Below are positions 45,915 through 58,287 of a DNA stretch of 64,000 nucleotides, one piece after another. This DNA comes from an uncultured Tateyamaria sp. (lineage in GTDB: Bacteria; Pseudomonadota; Alphaproteobacteria; Rhodobacterales; Rhodobacteraceae), in NCBI RefSeq assembly GCF_947503385.1, contig NZ_CANNDO010000001.1:620001-684000 (forward strand). Reading direction: 5' to 3'. Both the position numbers and the translations under genes were made by a program. Position 1 is the stretch's first letter, and each line of letters starts with the position of its first letter. The notes beneath the pieces were generated by a model that searched no databases, was not told the DNA's origin, and saw only the letters and a program-made list of their open reading frames with translations.

Positions 45915-45936
45915 CTTTTCCGGTTCCGCCGATAAT
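45909..45936 (+). promoter_or_regulatory. Sigma70-like promoter for the bchF operon
   Basis: A consensus -35 TTGACA (45909-45914) is followed after 16 bases by GATAAT (45931-45936), a good -10. The bchF start is about 34 bases downstream of the -10, leaving room for a short leader with GGAGAGG as the ribosome site. This promoter probably drives the operon from bchF at least through lhaA. Start-site mapping would be needed to confirm it. Confidence 0.7.
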
Positions 45937-45969
45937 TTCACCTTATGTAGCCATGGAGAGGCGCAAGTG

Positions 45970-47750
<1,781 letters not shown>

Positions 47751-47751
47751 T

Positions 47752-47785
47752 GCTTCTTCTCTTTCCAAATACTCAATCCGGCGGC
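47752..47785 (-). repeat. GC-hairpin repeat element, copy B (tail part)
   Basis: Read on the minus strand, the block contains TGAGTATTTGGAAAGAGAAG and ends AAGC. It matches the tail of copy D (52917-52954) at 20 of 24 positions by hand alignment, including AGAGAAGAAGC. It also keeps part of the CCGGCGG section. It fills most of the 40-base gap between bchN and bchB. It is probably a truncated copy of the element. Confidence 0.55.
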
Positions 47786-47790
47786 GACAC

Positions 47791-49347
47791 ATGAAGCTCA
47801 CGGTCTGGACATATGAGGGTCCGCCCCATGTGGGTGCCATGCGCGTTGCCACCGGGATGACGGGTCTGCACTACGTGCTGCACGCACCGCAGGGCGACAC
47901 CTATGCCGACCTGCTGTTCACCATGATCGAACGGCGCAATCACCGCCCGCCTGTGACCTACACGACCTTTCAGGCCCGCGACCTTGGTGCGGACACCGCC
48001 AACCTGTTCAAGACTGCGGCGCAGGACGCCTATGACCGGTTCAAACCACAGGCGATCATTGTGGGCGCGTCCTGCACGGCCGAATTGATCCAGGACGACC
48101 CCGGCGGCATGGCCGAGACGATGGGCCTGCCTGTGCCAACGATCCCGCTGGAACTGCCCAGCTACCAACGCAAGGAAAACTTTGGCGCAGACGAGACGTT
48201 TTTCCAGATCGTCAAAACGCTGGCCCGTCCAATGGAACGGACCAAACAAATCACCGCGAACCTCATTGGTCCGACAGCCCTCGGTTTCCGTCACCGCGAC
48301 GATATCCAAGAGGTCACCGCGCTTTTGTCCGACATGGGCATCAGCGTGAATGTGGTGGCTCCGATGACATCGTCACCTGCTGACATTGCCCGCATGGGGG
48401 CGGCGCATTTCAACGTCCTGATGTATCCCGAAACCGCAGAAAGCGCGGCGCGCTGGATGGAGCGGGAACTGGATCAGCCCTATACCAAGGTGGTGCCCAT
48501 CGGCGTCGGTGCGACCCGTGACTTTGTGGCCGAAGTGGCCGCGATCAGCGGCAATGAGGCATATGTCGACACCTCTCGTCTGCGCCTGCCGTGGTACTCC
48601 AAATCCGTGGACAGCACCTATCTGACGGGCAAGCGCGTTTTCCTGTTTGGCGACGGCACCCACGTGCTTGCGGCCGCGCGCGTGGCCTCCGAAGAGATGG
48701 GGTTCGAGGTTGTCGGCCTTGGCTGCTACAACCGCGAAATGGCGCGCCCGGTGCGCGCAAAGGCGCGCGAGATGGGCCTCGAGGCGACAATCACCGATGA
48801 CTACCTCGAAGTCGAACGCGTGATCGAAGCGCTGCAACCCGAGATGATCCTCGGCACCCAGATGGAGCGTCACATCGGCAAGCGTCTGGGCATTCCCTGC
48901 TCCGTGATTTCGGCTCCGGTGCATGTACAGGACTTTCCCGCCCGGTATTCGCCCCAAATGGGGATCGAGGGCGCGAACGTCCTCTTTGACACATGGGTGC
49001 ACCCGCTGGTTATGGGGCTCGAAGAGCACCTGTTACACATGTTCCGCGAGGATTTTGAATTCCACGATGCGGCGGGTCCGTCGCATCATGGCGGCCATGC
49101 GCCCAGCCCGGGCGCAGAGGGGGGCGCTGCCCCCCGGCCTGCGGCCTCCCCCCGGGATTTTTCCGGGACAGAGACGGGTGGGGGTCAGGTGATCTGGCTG
49201 GCTGAGGCCGAAAAGGAACTAAAGAAGATCCCCTTCTTTGTCCGTGGCAAGGCACGGCGCAACACAGAAGTTTTTGCCGCCGAACGCGGTGTGGCGCAGA
49301 TTTCGGTGGACACACTCTATGAGGCAAAGGCCCATTATGCGCGATGA
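47791..49347 (+). CDS. bchB: Light-independent protochlorophyllide reductase subunit B
   Basis: This 518-residue subunit completes the catalytic NB protein of dark protochlorophyllide reductase. It begins [20 protein letters not shown]; Asp36 in [10 protein letters not shown] is the unusual Asp ligand of the 4Fe-4S cluster. Cluster Cys residues occur in [11 protein letters not shown] and nearby. The C-terminal domain ([16 protein letters not shown]) is preceded by a variable linker of about 35 residues starting HHGGHAPS (about 432-468). That linker is encoded by a copy of a GC-hairpin repeat (49117-49177) that stays in frame. The stop overlaps the bchH start by 11 bases. Confidence 0.96.
   Translation: MKLTVWTYEGPPHVGAMRVATGMTGLHYVLHAPQGDTYADLLFTMIERRNHRPPVTYTTFQARDLGADTANLFKTAAQDAYDRFKPQAIIVGASCTAELIQDDPGGMAETMGLPVPTIPLELPSYQRKENFGADETFFQIVKTLARPMERTKQITANLIGPTALGFRHRDDIQEVTALLSDMGISVNVVAPMTSSPADIARMGAAHFNVLMYPETAESAARWMERELDQPYTKVVPIGVGATRDFVAEVAAISGNEAYVDTSRLRLPWYSKSVDSTYLTGKRVFLFGDGTHVLAAARVASEEMGFEVVGLGCYNREMARPVRAKAREMGLEATITDDYLEVERVIEALQPEMILGTQMERHIGKRLGIPCSVISAPVHVQDFPARYSPQMGIEGANVLFDTWVHPLVMGLEEHLLHMFREDFEFHDAAGPSHHGGHAPSPGAEGGAAPRPAASPRDFSGTETGGGQVIWLAEAEKELKKIPFFVRGKARRNTEVFAAERGVAQISVDTLYEAKAHYAR
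49117..49177 (+). repeat. GC-hairpin repeat element, copy C, inside bchB
   Basis: GGGGGGC-GCT-GCCCCCC (49119-49135) is followed directly by GGCC-TGC-GGCC (49136-49146), then a C run and CCCGGGATTTTTCCGGGA, which again is self-complementary. The order of parts matches copy A at 27296-27352. It lies wholly within the bchB reading frame and adds roughly 20 residues rich in Ala, Gly and Pro to a linker. Its ends are judged by eye. Confidence 0.6.
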
Positions 49348-52300
49348 CACCGGCATAGAGGGGCGTCGCCCCGGCTACCGCGTGGTGATCATCACGCTGG
49401 ACAGCCATGCCGCGGGACCTGCGCGCAAGGCGCAGGAGGCGTTGGCGGGCGACTATCCGGGTCTCGACATCCAGATCTTTGCAGCCGCTGAATGGGGCGA
49501 GACGCCCGGAGCGTTCGAGGCCGCCGAAGAGGCGGTGATGCAGGGCGATATCATCATCGCAAATCTGCTGTTCCTCGAAGAGCATGTGGCGCGCATCCTG
49601 CCTGCATTGCAGGCCCGCCGGGACACCTGCGACGCAATGATCGGCGTTGTGGCGGATGCCGACGTGGTCAAGCTGACGCGCATGGGCACGCTGGACATGG
49701 CACAGCCTCCGTCGGCCATGGGCAAGTTGATGAAGCGGCTGCGCGGGTCGTCCAAACCATCGACCGAAAGCGGCGCCAAGAAGATGGCGATGCTGCGCCG
49801 CCTGCCGAAAATCCTCAAGTTCATTCCGGGCAAGGCGCAGGACCTGCGCGCCTGGTTCATGGTGATGCAATACTGGCTGGGCGGGTCGGACGACAATGTG
49901 CGCAGCATGATCCAGTTCCTGCTGGGCCGCTACGCAGACAGCGCCGATTGGACGGACCGGCCCGAGGCCGCGCTGCCGATTGATTACCCGGACACCGGCC
50001 TTTACCACCCCGATCTGCCCGGGCGGATCACAACCGATCCTGCGGACATTGCCGGACCCAAAACGGCTGTGATGACCGTCGGCATCGTGATGTTGCGATC
50101 CTATGTGCTGGCCGGCGACACCGCCCATTACGATGGCGTCATTCGCCGCTTCGAAGCGCAAGGTGTTCGGGTGTTGCCCGCCTTCGCCGGAGGGTTGGAC
50201 GCGCGCCCGGCAATCGACACGTTTTTTAAGGGTCAGGTCGATGCGATGGTGTCACTGACAGGCTTTAGCCTTGTGGGTGGCCCTGCCTACAACGACAACG
50301 AGGCGGCCATTGACGTGCTGGCGGACCTCGATGTGCCCTATCTCGCCGCGCACGCGCTGGAATTTCAGACCCTGGGCCAATGGGCGGGCAGTTCCGGTGG
50401 GCTTGGCCCGATCGAGACGACGATGCTGGTTGCCTTGCCCGAATTGGATGGGGCTACCTGTCCAACCGTCTTTGGCGGGCGGCTGGGGCCCGAAGGTTGC
50501 GCAGGCTGTGCCCATGCCTGCCGCGCCGCTGAGCCCAAGGCCATGGTGCCCTGCCACGAGCGGATCGACAGCCTTGTTGAAAAGACCATCCGCCAGATGC
50601 GCCTGCGCCGCAAAGACAACGCGGACAAGAAGGTGGCCATTGTCCTCTTTGGCTTTCCGCCAAATGCGGGCGCTGTCGGCACTGCCGCCTATCTGAGCGT
50701 CTTTGAAAGCCTGATGAACACCCTGCGGGCCATGCGCGCGCGGGGCTACGATGTGGACGTCCCGGACAATGTGGACGCCCTGCGCGCCCGCGTCCTCGAC
50801 GGGAATGCCGCGCAATACGGGCAAGAGGCCAACGTGGCCGCCCATGTGGACGCTGACACCATCGTGCGCACAACGCCACCCCTGCACGCCATTGAGGCGG
50901 TGTGGGGTCCTGCACCGGGCCGTATCCAGTCGGATGGGCGCGGTGTGTTTGTGCTGGGGGCCGAATTGGGCAACGTCTTTGTGGGGGTGCAGCCAGCGTT
51001 TGGCTACGAGGGCGACCCGATGCGGTTGCTGTTCGAGAAAGGCTTTGCGCCCACCCATGCCTTTGTCACCTTTTATCTGTGGCTGCGGAACACCTATGGC
51101 GCGGATGCGGTGGTGCATTTCGGGATGCATGGCGCGCTGGAGTTTATGCCGGGCAAGCAGGCAGGCTTGGGCGCGCAGGATTGGCCGGACCGTTTGATTG
51201 GCGAGATGCCGAACATTTATCTGTATGCGGCCAATAACCCGTCAGAGGCGTCGCTGGCCAAGCGGCGGTCGGGCGCTGTGACGATCACGCATCTGACGCC
51301 GCCGCTGGCGCAATCGGGGCTCTACAAGGGTTTGTCGGAGCTAAAGGATTCACTGACCCGCTGGCGTGGAACGGCGGCGGGTGATCCCACCCGCGATGAC
51401 CTCGAAGTGTTGATCGCCGAACAGGCGGAGGCGGTTGATATGGGCGGCGTGGCACCTGCCGATCTGTGGCTGAAACTGCTCGAAACCGAGGACGCGCTAA
51501 TCCCTGAAGGCCTGCATGTCGTCGGCGCGCCACTCAGTGACGCCGCGCGGCGCGATTACCTCGATCTGATGCAACACGAGGATGACGACGCGCGGGCGCG
51601 GGTGGACGCGCTGTTGCAGCAGGAGACGGAATTGTCGTCGCTGATGGCGGCGCTGGATGCACGCTATATCCGGCCTGTGCATGGCGGTGACCTGTTGCGG
51701 TCACCCGACATTCTGCCCACGGGGCGCAACATCCATGCGTTTGACCCGTTCCGGATGCCTACGGCTTTTGCCTGCCGCGAGGGCGTGGCGCAGGCGGAAT
51801 TGTTGCTGAAGACGCATGACAGCCTGCCACGGTCCGTGGCGCTGGTGTTGTGGGGGTCGGACAATATCAAATCGGACGGGGTGCCTATTGCACAGGCGCT
51901 GGCGCTGATGGGGTGCGTGCCCCGCTTTGACAGCTTTGGCCGGTTGGCGGGGGCCGATCTGGTGCCGCTTGCCGAACTTGGCCGCCCACGGATCGACGTG
52001 ATCATGACCCTGTCTGGGATTTTCCGCGATCTGCTGCCCTTGCAGACACGGATGCTGGCTGAGGCGGCGCTGAAATGCGCCGAGGCCGAAGAGCCGTTGG
52101 AACAGAACTTTATCCGCGCCCACGCGCTGGCCTATGCCGAGGCGCAGGGCGTTGATCTGGCGACGGCGGCGCTGCGCGTGTTCTCCAACGCCGAAGGCGC
52201 CTATGGGTCGAACGTGAACCATCTGGTGGACAGTTCGGCCTTTGGCGATGAGGACGAATTGGCGGACGCCTATGAGGGGCGCAAGAGCTTTGCCTATGGT

Positions 52301-52894
52301 GTCGACGGCAAATCAGCGGCGAACCCGGCCCTGTTGCAGCGCGCGCTGGCGGATGTGGAAATCGCCTACCAGAACCTTGAATCGGTCGAGTTGGGGGTCA
52401 CGACGGTTGACCATTATTTCGACACGCTGGGCGGAATTGCCCGCGCCGTGAAACGGGCGCGCGGCCAAGAGGCGGCGGTATACATCGGTGACCAGACGCG
52501 CGGTACAGCCAAGGTTCGTACGCTCAAGGATCAGGTAGCGCTGGAGACGCGCAGCCGGGCGCTGAACCCGAAATTTTTCGAGGGCCTGCTGAAACATGGC
52601 GCCGAAGGCGTGCGCCAGATCGAGGCGACAGTGACCAACACGCTGGGCTGGTCGGCCACCACCGGTCAGGTGGACGAATGGGTATATCAGCGGATTTCCG
52701 AGACTTTTGTGCTGGATGAAGAGATGCGCCAGCGCATCGCAGACCTAAACCCCACGGCATCAAGCCGCATGGCGAACCGCCTGCTGGAAGCGTCCGACCG
52801 GAACTATTGGCAGCCGGACGCAGAGACATTGGCGGCGTTGCAGGATGCGGCGGATGCGCTGGAAGACAAGCTCGAAGGGATCGCGGCAGAATGA
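49337..52894 (+). CDS. bchH: Magnesium chelatase subunit H
   Basis: This 1185-residue porphyrin-binding subunit of Mg-chelatase inserts Mg2+ into protoporphyrin IX with BchI and BchD. It belongs to the CobN/BchH family: [20 protein letters not shown]-type start (core [13 protein letters not shown]), [18 protein letters not shown] (core [11 protein letters not shown]) and [16 protein letters not shown] (core [11 protein letters not shown]) near the C-terminus. ATG at 49337 lies within the last codons of bchB (11-base overlap); an in-frame ATG at 49319 is an alternative. The partner bchD is partly present at the right edge. Confidence 0.97.
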   Translation: MRDDTGIEGRRPGYRVVIITLDSHAAGPARKAQEALAGDYPGLDIQIFAAAEWGETPGAFEAAEEAVMQGDIIIANLLFLEEHVARILPALQARRDTCDAMIGVVADADVVKLTRMGTLDMAQPPSAMGKLMKRLRGSSKPSTESGAKKMAMLRRLPKILKFIPGKAQDLRAWFMVMQYWLGGSDDNVRSMIQFLLGRYADSADWTDRPEAALPIDYPDTGLYHPDLPGRITTDPADIAGPKTAVMTVGIVMLRSYVLAGDTAHYDGVIRRFEAQGVRVLPAFAGGLDARPAIDTFFKGQVDAMVSLTGFSLVGGPAYNDNEAAIDVLADLDVPYLAAHALEFQTLGQWAGSSGGLGPIETTMLVALPELDGATCPTVFGGRLGPEGCAGCAHACRAAEPKAMVPCHERIDSLVEKTIRQMRLRRKDNADKKVAIVLFGFPPNAGAVGTAAYLSVFESLMNTLRAMRARGYDVDVPDNVDALRARVLDGNAAQYGQEANVAAHVDADTIVRTTPPLHAIEAVWGPAPGRIQSDGRGVFVLGAELGNVFVGVQPAFGYEGDPMRLLFEKGFAPTHAFVTFYLWLRNTYGADAVVHFGMHGALEFMPGKQAGLGAQDWPDRLIGEMPNIYLYAANNPSEASLAKRRSGAVTITHLTPPLAQSGLYKGLSELKDSLTRWRGTAAGDPTRDDLEVLIAEQAEAVDMGGVAPADLWLKLLETEDALIPEGLHVVGAPLSDAARRDYLDLMQHEDDDARARVDALLQQETELSSLMAALDARYIRPVHGGDLLRSPDILPTGRNIHAFDPFRMPTAFACREGVAQAELLLKTHDSLPRSVALVLWGSDNIKSDGVPIAQALALMGCVPRFDSFGRLAGADLVPLAELGRPRIDVIMTLSGIFRDLLPLQTRMLAEAALKCAEAEEPLEQNFIRAHALAYAEAQGVDLATAALRVFSNAEGAYGSNVNHLVDSSAFGDEDELADAYEGRKSFAYGVDGKSAANPALLQRALADVEIAYQNLESVELGVTTVDHYFDTLGGIARAVKRARGQEAAVYIGDQTRGTAKVRTLKDQVALETRSRALNPKFFEGLLKHGAEGVRQIEATVTNTLGWSATTGQVDEWVYQRISETFVLDEEMRQRIADLNPTASSRMANRLLEASDRNYWQPDAETLAALQDAADALEDKLEGIAAE

Positions 52895-52913
52895 TCCGTT
52901 TCGCGGCACATAA

Positions 52914-53888
<975 letters not shown>

Positions 53889-53892
53889 GCCC

Positions 53893-54573
53893 ATGGCCTA
53901 TGACCAAACCCGCGCCCGGGTCGAAACCTATTTCGACCAGACGGCCACAAAGACATGGGAGCGTCTGACGTCAGACGCCCCGGTGTCGCGTGTGCGTGAA
54001 ACGGTGCGTGCGGGGCGGGACCGGATGCGGACGCTGATGCTGAGCCGTTTGCCGGATGACCTGCGCGGCGCGCGGGTTCTGGACGCGGGCTGCGGTCCGG
54101 GCATGGCGACGATTGAACTGGCCAAACGCGGCGCGACGGTGGTCGCCGCAGATATCTCGCCACAGCTGATCGACATTGCGCAGTTGCGGTTGCCGCATGA
54201 ATTGCAGCGGCAGGTGACATTTCACGCAGGCGATATGCTGGACCCGAAGCTGGGGCAGTTCGACGCCGTCATCGCGATGGACAGTCTCATTTACTACACC
54301 GCCGAGGACATTGGTGCAGCCTTGCACAAGCTGGAGCCGCGGGTGTCTGGACCAATTGTGTTCACTGTGGCCCCGCGTACGCCTGCGCTGATGGTGATGT
54401 GGTACGCGGGCAAAGCCTTTCCCCGCGCGGACCGGTCGCCTGTGATGATCCCGCACGCGCATCCCAAGCTCGCCAATGCTGCCAAGGCCGCCGGTGTGCG
54501 CCGGATGCTGCGCCCGGTGGAACGTGTCAGTTCGGGCTTTTACATCTCCGAAGCGATGGAGTTGCGGCCATGA
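53893..54573 (+). CDS. bchM: Mg-protoporphyrin IX methyltransferase
   Basis: This 226-residue S-adenosylmethionine-dependent methyltransferase methylates the propionate side chain of Mg-protoporphyrin IX. The SAM-binding motif is RVLDAGCGPGMATIELAKRG (about residues 59-78), followed by VVAADISPQLID. It also has FTVAPRTPALMVMW and HPKLANAAKAAG. The start ATG has only a weak ribosome site, which fits translational coupling with bchL. The stop overlaps the lhaA start (ATGA). Confidence 0.96.
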   Translation: MAYDQTRARVETYFDQTATKTWERLTSDAPVSRVRETVRAGRDRMRTLMLSRLPDDLRGARVLDAGCGPGMATIELAKRGATVVAADISPQLIDIAQLRLPHELQRQVTFHAGDMLDPKLGQFDAVIAMDSLIYYTAEDIGAALHKLEPRVSGPIVFTVAPRTPALMVMWYAGKAFPRADRSPVMIPHAHPKLANAAKAAGVRRMLRPVERVSSGFYISEAMELRP

Positions 54574-55994
54574 GCGGGCTCAAATCCCTCAGCCTGCGGG
54601 CGCTGCCCTTTGCGGATGCGGCATCCGATGGATTGCCGATGGATCAGTTGCTGCGGCTGTCGCTGTTTCAGGTGTCCGTGGGTATGGCGACGGTCATGCT
54701 GCTGGGCACGCTGAACCGGGTGATGATTGTCGAGTTGAGCGTGCCTGCGATGATCGTGGCGATCATGATCGCGCTGCCGGTACTGATTGCGCCGTTCCGG
54801 GCGCTGTTGGGCTTCAAGTCGGACAATTACCGGTCGTCTATCGGGTGGAAGCGGGTGCCCTATATCTGGTTCGGTTCGCTGTGGCAGTTTGGGGGGCTGG
54901 CCGTGATGCCCTTTGCCCTGCTGGTGCTGGGCGGCGATGTCTATCACGAGATCCCCTTTGCCGGAGAAGTGCTGGCGGCGCTGGCCTTTCTGATGACGGG
55001 TCTGGGTCTGCACATGACGCAGACCGCAGGGCTTGCGCTGGCCTCGGACCGGGCCACGGATGAGACCCGGCCACGGGTCGTGGCGCTGCTTTATGTGATG
55101 TTTCTGGTGGGCATGGGCGTGTCCGCGCTGATCATTGGCGGCCTTTTGAACAACTACAGCGATCTGCGCCTGATCCGCGTCGTGCAGGGGGCTGCTGTTG
55201 CAGGTGTCGCCCTGAACCTGATCGCCCTGTGGAAGCAGGAGGCCGTGCGCCCGATGAGCAAGGTGGAGCGCGCCGCCCCGCGCCCCCTGTTCCGGGAGGC
55301 GTGGACGGATTACGCCGCCGGTGGCCAAGCCGGTCGCCTGCTGGCCTGCGTGTTTGTGGGCACTATGGCGTTCAACATGCAGGACGTGCTGCTGGAACCC
55401 TATGGCGGCGAAATTCTTGGGCTTTCTGTGTCCGCCACAACGCTGCTGACGGCGCTGTGGGCAGCGGGCGCGCTTCTGGGATTTGCCTGGGCCGGGCGGC
55501 GCTTGGCCAAAGGATCGAACGCCTACCGGCTGGCAGGCGGGGGCATCCTCGCGGGGGTCTGGGCCTTTACGCTGGTGATCTTTGCCGCGCCGATGCAGGC
55601 CAATGTGCTGTTTTATGCCGGTGCCTTTCTGATCGGCTTTGGCGGCGGGCTCTTTGCGGTGTCGACCCTCACGGCTGCCATGACCATGCCCGCCAAAGGA
55701 ATGGCTGGCCGGGGTCTTGCGCTGGGCGCGTGGGGGGCCGCGCAGGCCACCGCCGCCGGGGTTGCCATCGCCCTTGGCGGCACGCTGCGCGACTGGATCG
55801 GCGCCATCGCCATGTCGGGCGTCTGGGGGGAGGGCCTGCAAACACCCGCCGCCGGATATGCCTTTGTTTATCACGCCGAGATTGGCCTGCTTTTTGTCAC
55901 TCTCATCATCCTGGGACCGCTCGTGCGCCATTCGGGTCCCCTCACCGAAAAGGAGGAGCCGCAGCCGCTTGGCCTTGCGGATTTCCCCACATGA
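54570..55994 (+). CDS. lhaA: Light-harvesting 1 assembly protein LhaA (PucC family)
   Basis: This 474-residue protein has about twelve membrane helices and belongs to the PucC/LhaA family, as does bch2 in this window. It has [20 protein letters not shown]-type sequence (core [13 protein letters not shown]), [20 protein letters not shown]-type loop (core [17 protein letters not shown]) and [17 protein letters not shown]. LhaA helps LH1 assemble around the reaction centre, probably by delivering bacteriochlorophyll. It overlaps bchM by 4 bases and lies 25 bases before puhA, as in other purple bacteria. Confidence 0.95.
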   Translation: MSGLKSLSLRALPFADAASDGLPMDQLLRLSLFQVSVGMATVMLLGTLNRVMIVELSVPAMIVAIMIALPVLIAPFRALLGFKSDNYRSSIGWKRVPYIWFGSLWQFGGLAVMPFALLVLGGDVYHEIPFAGEVLAALAFLMTGLGLHMTQTAGLALASDRATDETRPRVVALLYVMFLVGMGVSALIIGGLLNNYSDLRLIRVVQGAAVAGVALNLIALWKQEAVRPMSKVERAAPRPLFREAWTDYAAGGQAGRLLACVFVGTMAFNMQDVLLEPYGGEILGLSVSATTLLTALWAAGALLGFAWAGRRLAKGSNAYRLAGGGILAGVWAFTLVIFAAPMQANVLFYAGAFLIGFGGGLFAVSTLTAAMTMPAKGMAGRGLALGAWGAAQATAAGVAIALGGTLRDWIGAIAMSGVWGEGLQTPAAGYAFVYHAEIGLLFVTLIILGPLVRHSGPLTEKEEPQPLGLADFPT

Positions 55995-56019
55995 CCTTGT
56001 CCAGGAAAGGAACACACAC

Positions 56020-56790
56020 ATGACTGGGACATTCTTTGGCGAATTTGACCTCGCCTCCCTTGCGATCTGGCTCTTCTGGGGGTTTTTCGCGCTGCTGATC
56101 TTCTACATCCAGCGCGAGAATATGCGCGAGGGCTATCCGCTGGAAAATGACGATGGGACCGAAGCGGCTAATCAGGGGCCGTTCCCGGTGCCGTCGGACA
56201 AGACGTTTGAGCTGCCCCACGGGCGCGGGTCGGTCACTGTGCCGTCGGGCCAGACGCCTGAACGCAGCGACATTCCGATGAAAAAGACCGCCGAGCCCAA
56301 TGGCTTTCCGTTTGAGCCGACGGGTGATCCGATGCTGGACGGTGTTGGCCCCGCATCTTGGGCCCCGCGCCGTGACGCGCCGGAACTGGACGGTCACGGC
56401 CACCCCAAGATCGTGCCGATGTCCGCCAATGAGGCCTTTACCCACGCCGCTGGTCGCGACCCCCGTGGATTGCCGGTGATGTCGGGCGATGACGAGGTTG
56501 TTGGCCGCGTGGTGGACATGTGGATCGACGAGCCGGAGCAACTGGTGCGCTACCTCGAATATACGCTGGACGCAAAATGGGGCACCGGCAACCGGCTGGT
56601 GCCGCTGACGCTGGCGCGGATCAAATCCGACCGCGTCGTCGTGCAGTCGATCTATGCCAAGCACTTTGCCACCGTACCGACGATCGCAAGTGCGACGCAG
56701 GTGACCCTGCTCGAAGAGGACAAGATCTGTGGCTACTACGGCGGCGGCCTTCTTTATGCCGATGCCAGCCGTCAGGACCCGCAGCTTTGA
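56020..56790 (+). CDS. puhA: Photosynthetic reaction centre H subunit
   Basis: This 256-residue protein has a single N-terminal membrane helix (about 12-31, [22 protein letters not shown] core [12 protein letters not shown]) and a large cytoplasmic domain that covers the L and M subunits and takes part in proton transfer to the secondary quinone. It has GYPLENDDG and [20 protein letters not shown]-type sequence (core GRDPRGLPV) and [20 protein letters not shown] at 56020 has AGGAAAGGA upstream. A GC hairpin lies between puhA and puhB. The L and M genes (puf) are not in this window. Confidence 0.97.
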   Translation: MTGTFFGEFDLASLAIWLFWGFFALLIFYIQRENMREGYPLENDDGTEAANQGPFPVPSDKTFELPHGRGSVTVPSGQTPERSDIPMKKTAEPNGFPFEPTGDPMLDGVGPASWAPRRDAPELDGHGHPKIVPMSANEAFTHAAGRDPRGLPVMSGDDEVVGRVVDMWIDEPEQLVRYLEYTLDAKWGTGNRLVPLTLARIKSDRVVVQSIYAKHFATVPTIASATQVTLLEEDKICGYYGGGLLYADASRQDPQL

Positions 56791-56802
56791 TGTGAACCCA
56801 CC

Positions 56803-56829
56803 CACGCGGCGGGCTGGTTTCGCCGCGTG
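56803..56829 (+). other. Hairpin between puhA and puhB
   Basis: Nine-base arms CACGCGGCG (56803-56811) and CGCCGCGTG (56821-56829) pair perfectly around a nine-base loop. No T run follows, so it is not a standard terminator. It may protect the 3' end of a puhA message or reduce expression of puhB relative to puhA, which would suit the higher need for H subunit than for assembly factors. Confidence 0.55.
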
Positions 56830-56859
56830 CAACCGCAACCAATCATAGGGACGTGCGCA

Positions 56860-57492
56860 ATGCCTCATGATGATTTCGAGATCGAGCCCATAGAGGGCTT
56901 GCCGGAGGCGCCGCCGGACGGCGAACAGATCCTGTGGCAAGGCCGCCCGGACACATGGGCGCTGGCCCGCGAGTCGCTGAATGTGAATTGGGTCGCGGGG
57001 TATTTTGCGATCCTTGCGGCATGGCGGTTCGTTTCTGTCGTGGACTTGATGCCGATGGGGCAAGCCATCGGTGCCATGGTGCCTTTCGCGATTTTAGGGG
57101 TGATCGTCTATGGCCTGCTGCTGGGCATCGCTTACGTTCAGGCGCGCTGCACGATGTACACGATCACAACGTCCCGCGTGGCAATGCGCATTGGCGCCGC
57201 GCTGACGCTGACGCTGAACCTGCCCTATCGCGAATTGGGCAATGCCGCGCTTGATCTGCGCAAATCCGGCACAGGCACGATCGCGTTCGACACGCTGGGC
57301 GAGACCAAGCTGAGCTATCTGGTGATCTGGCCCCACGCGCGGCCCTGGCGGTTTGGCAAGACCCAGCCCGCGCTGCGTTGCATCCCCGATGCACAAAACG
57401 TCGCCAGCATTCTGGCCGAGGCGGCAGAGGCGCGGGTGAGCACTCCGCAAGTCATGCGTGTCGTGCCCAACAGCGCAGTGGCGGCGGAGTAG
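56860..57492 (+). CDS. puhB: Reaction centre assembly protein PuhB
   Basis: This 210-residue membrane protein has EGLPEAPPDGEQILWQGRPD at its start, the typical entry of PuhB, then about three membrane helices (about 50-110) and a bacterial PH-like domain (YTITTSRVAMRIGAALTLTLN core TITTSRVAMRIG). PuhB aids reaction-centre assembly. ATG at 56860 follows ATAGGGA. puhC begins 5 bases after its stop. Confidence 0.94.
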   Translation: MPHDDFEIEPIEGLPEAPPDGEQILWQGRPDTWALARESLNVNWVAGYFAILAAWRFVSVVDLMPMGQAIGAMVPFAILGVIVYGLLLGIAYVQARCTMYTITTSRVAMRIGAALTLTLNLPYRELGNAALDLRKSGTGTIAFDTLGETKLSYLVIWPHARPWRFGKTQPALRCIPDAQNVASILAEAAEARVSTPQVMRVVPNSAVAAE

Positions 57493-57497
57493 GGGCG

Positions 57498-58007
57498 ATG
57501 TCAGACACACACACCTCCGAGGCCCGCATCCACGCCCGCCCTGACGAACTGGTGCCGCGCGTGCTTGTGCGCGCGATGGTGGCGCTGGTTCTGGTGATCC
57601 TGTCGCTGGTTACCGTGGCGCGCATCACCGACCGCCCGTTGGAAAGCACACCGGCCCTGACGCCGATCCTGGCCGAGCGGGTGATCCACCTGTCAGGGGA
57701 CGCTTCGGGCGCGGCGCGCGTTCTGGATGAAACGGGCAGCGTCATCGCCAGTTTCCCGTCCGACAAGGGCGGGTTTGTGGCAGGCATCGACCGCGTGCTG
57801 CAACGCGAACGCGGCAAGATCGGTGCGGACACGTCCGCGCCGGTCGTCTTGCGCCTGCGGGACGGCAATCGCCTGTCCCTTTACGACCCCATCACCGATT
57901 GGTCTGCCGAGCTTATGGGCTTTGGCGCCGATAATCTCCGCACCTTCGCCAGGTTGCTGGAGCCCACTTTGACCCAAGGAGGAAGCCACCATGGGACTAC
58001 TGACTAA
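57498..58007 (+). CDS. puhC: Photosynthetic complex assembly protein PuhC
   Basis: This 169-residue protein has one N-terminal membrane helix (about 25-45) and a periplasmic beta-rich domain (ERVIHLSGDASGAARVLDETG core VIHLSGDASGAARVLDE). PuhC promotes organisation of the reaction centre and LH1 or a PufX-like function. Its end FARLLEPTLTQGGSHHG overlaps the start of the next reading frame by 17 bases. Confidence 0.92.
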   Translation: MSDTHTSEARIHARPDELVPRVLVRAMVALVLVILSLVTVARITDRPLESTPALTPILAERVIHLSGDASGAARVLDETGSVIASFPSDKGGFVAGIDRVLQRERGKIGADTSAPVVLRLRDGNRLSLYDPITDWSAELMGFGADNLRTFARLLEPTLTQGGSHHGTTD

Positions 58008-58287
58008 GGACGTTGAACATGCACCCTGCACGGTCGAGATCAGCCACAAGTTCGAAAGCCTGCACGCGCATGTGAAATTCAACAACGGCGCCGTGATCTA
58101 TCCCGGCGACGAGGTGCAGGTCAAAGGGCCCGAGATCATGGCCCCCTTTGGCGAGATCGTGCGCGAGGACCGCGAGGCGGTCATCATCCGCGCCTCCAAG
58201 CTGGAACAGCTTTGGACCCGCCTGACCGGCGATTTCGAAGTGATGGAACTGTGTGAATTCTCGTTCTCCGAGGAGGTGACGCTATGA
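57991..58287 (+). CDS. Conserved-looking unknown protein in the puh operon, 98 aa
   Basis: This 98-residue soluble, acidic protein has no signal peptide or membrane helix. Visible parts are PCTVEISHKFESLHAHVKFN, VIYPGDEVQVKGPEIMAPFG and the C-terminal ELCEFSFSEEVTL. It starts at an ATG with AAGGAGG upstream, inside the end of puhC, and its stop overlaps acsF (ATGA). Coupling to both neighbours makes it a real gene. R. capsulatus has a short ORF (puhD, orf55) directly after puhC, but I cannot show homology. Its position suggests a role beside the cyclase or in reaction-centre assembly, and no known fold was recognised. Confidence 0.82.
   Translation: MGLLTKDVEHAPCTVEISHKFESLHAHVKFNNGAVIYPGDEVQVKGPEIMAPFGEIVREDREAVIIRASKLEQLWTRLTGDFEVMELCEFSFSEEVTL

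Noticed and set aside
54540-56021. 493-codon minus-strand frame opposite lhaA
   Set aside because: Antisense of a membrane-protein gene, giving a charged Gln/His/Arg-rich sequence without a domain.
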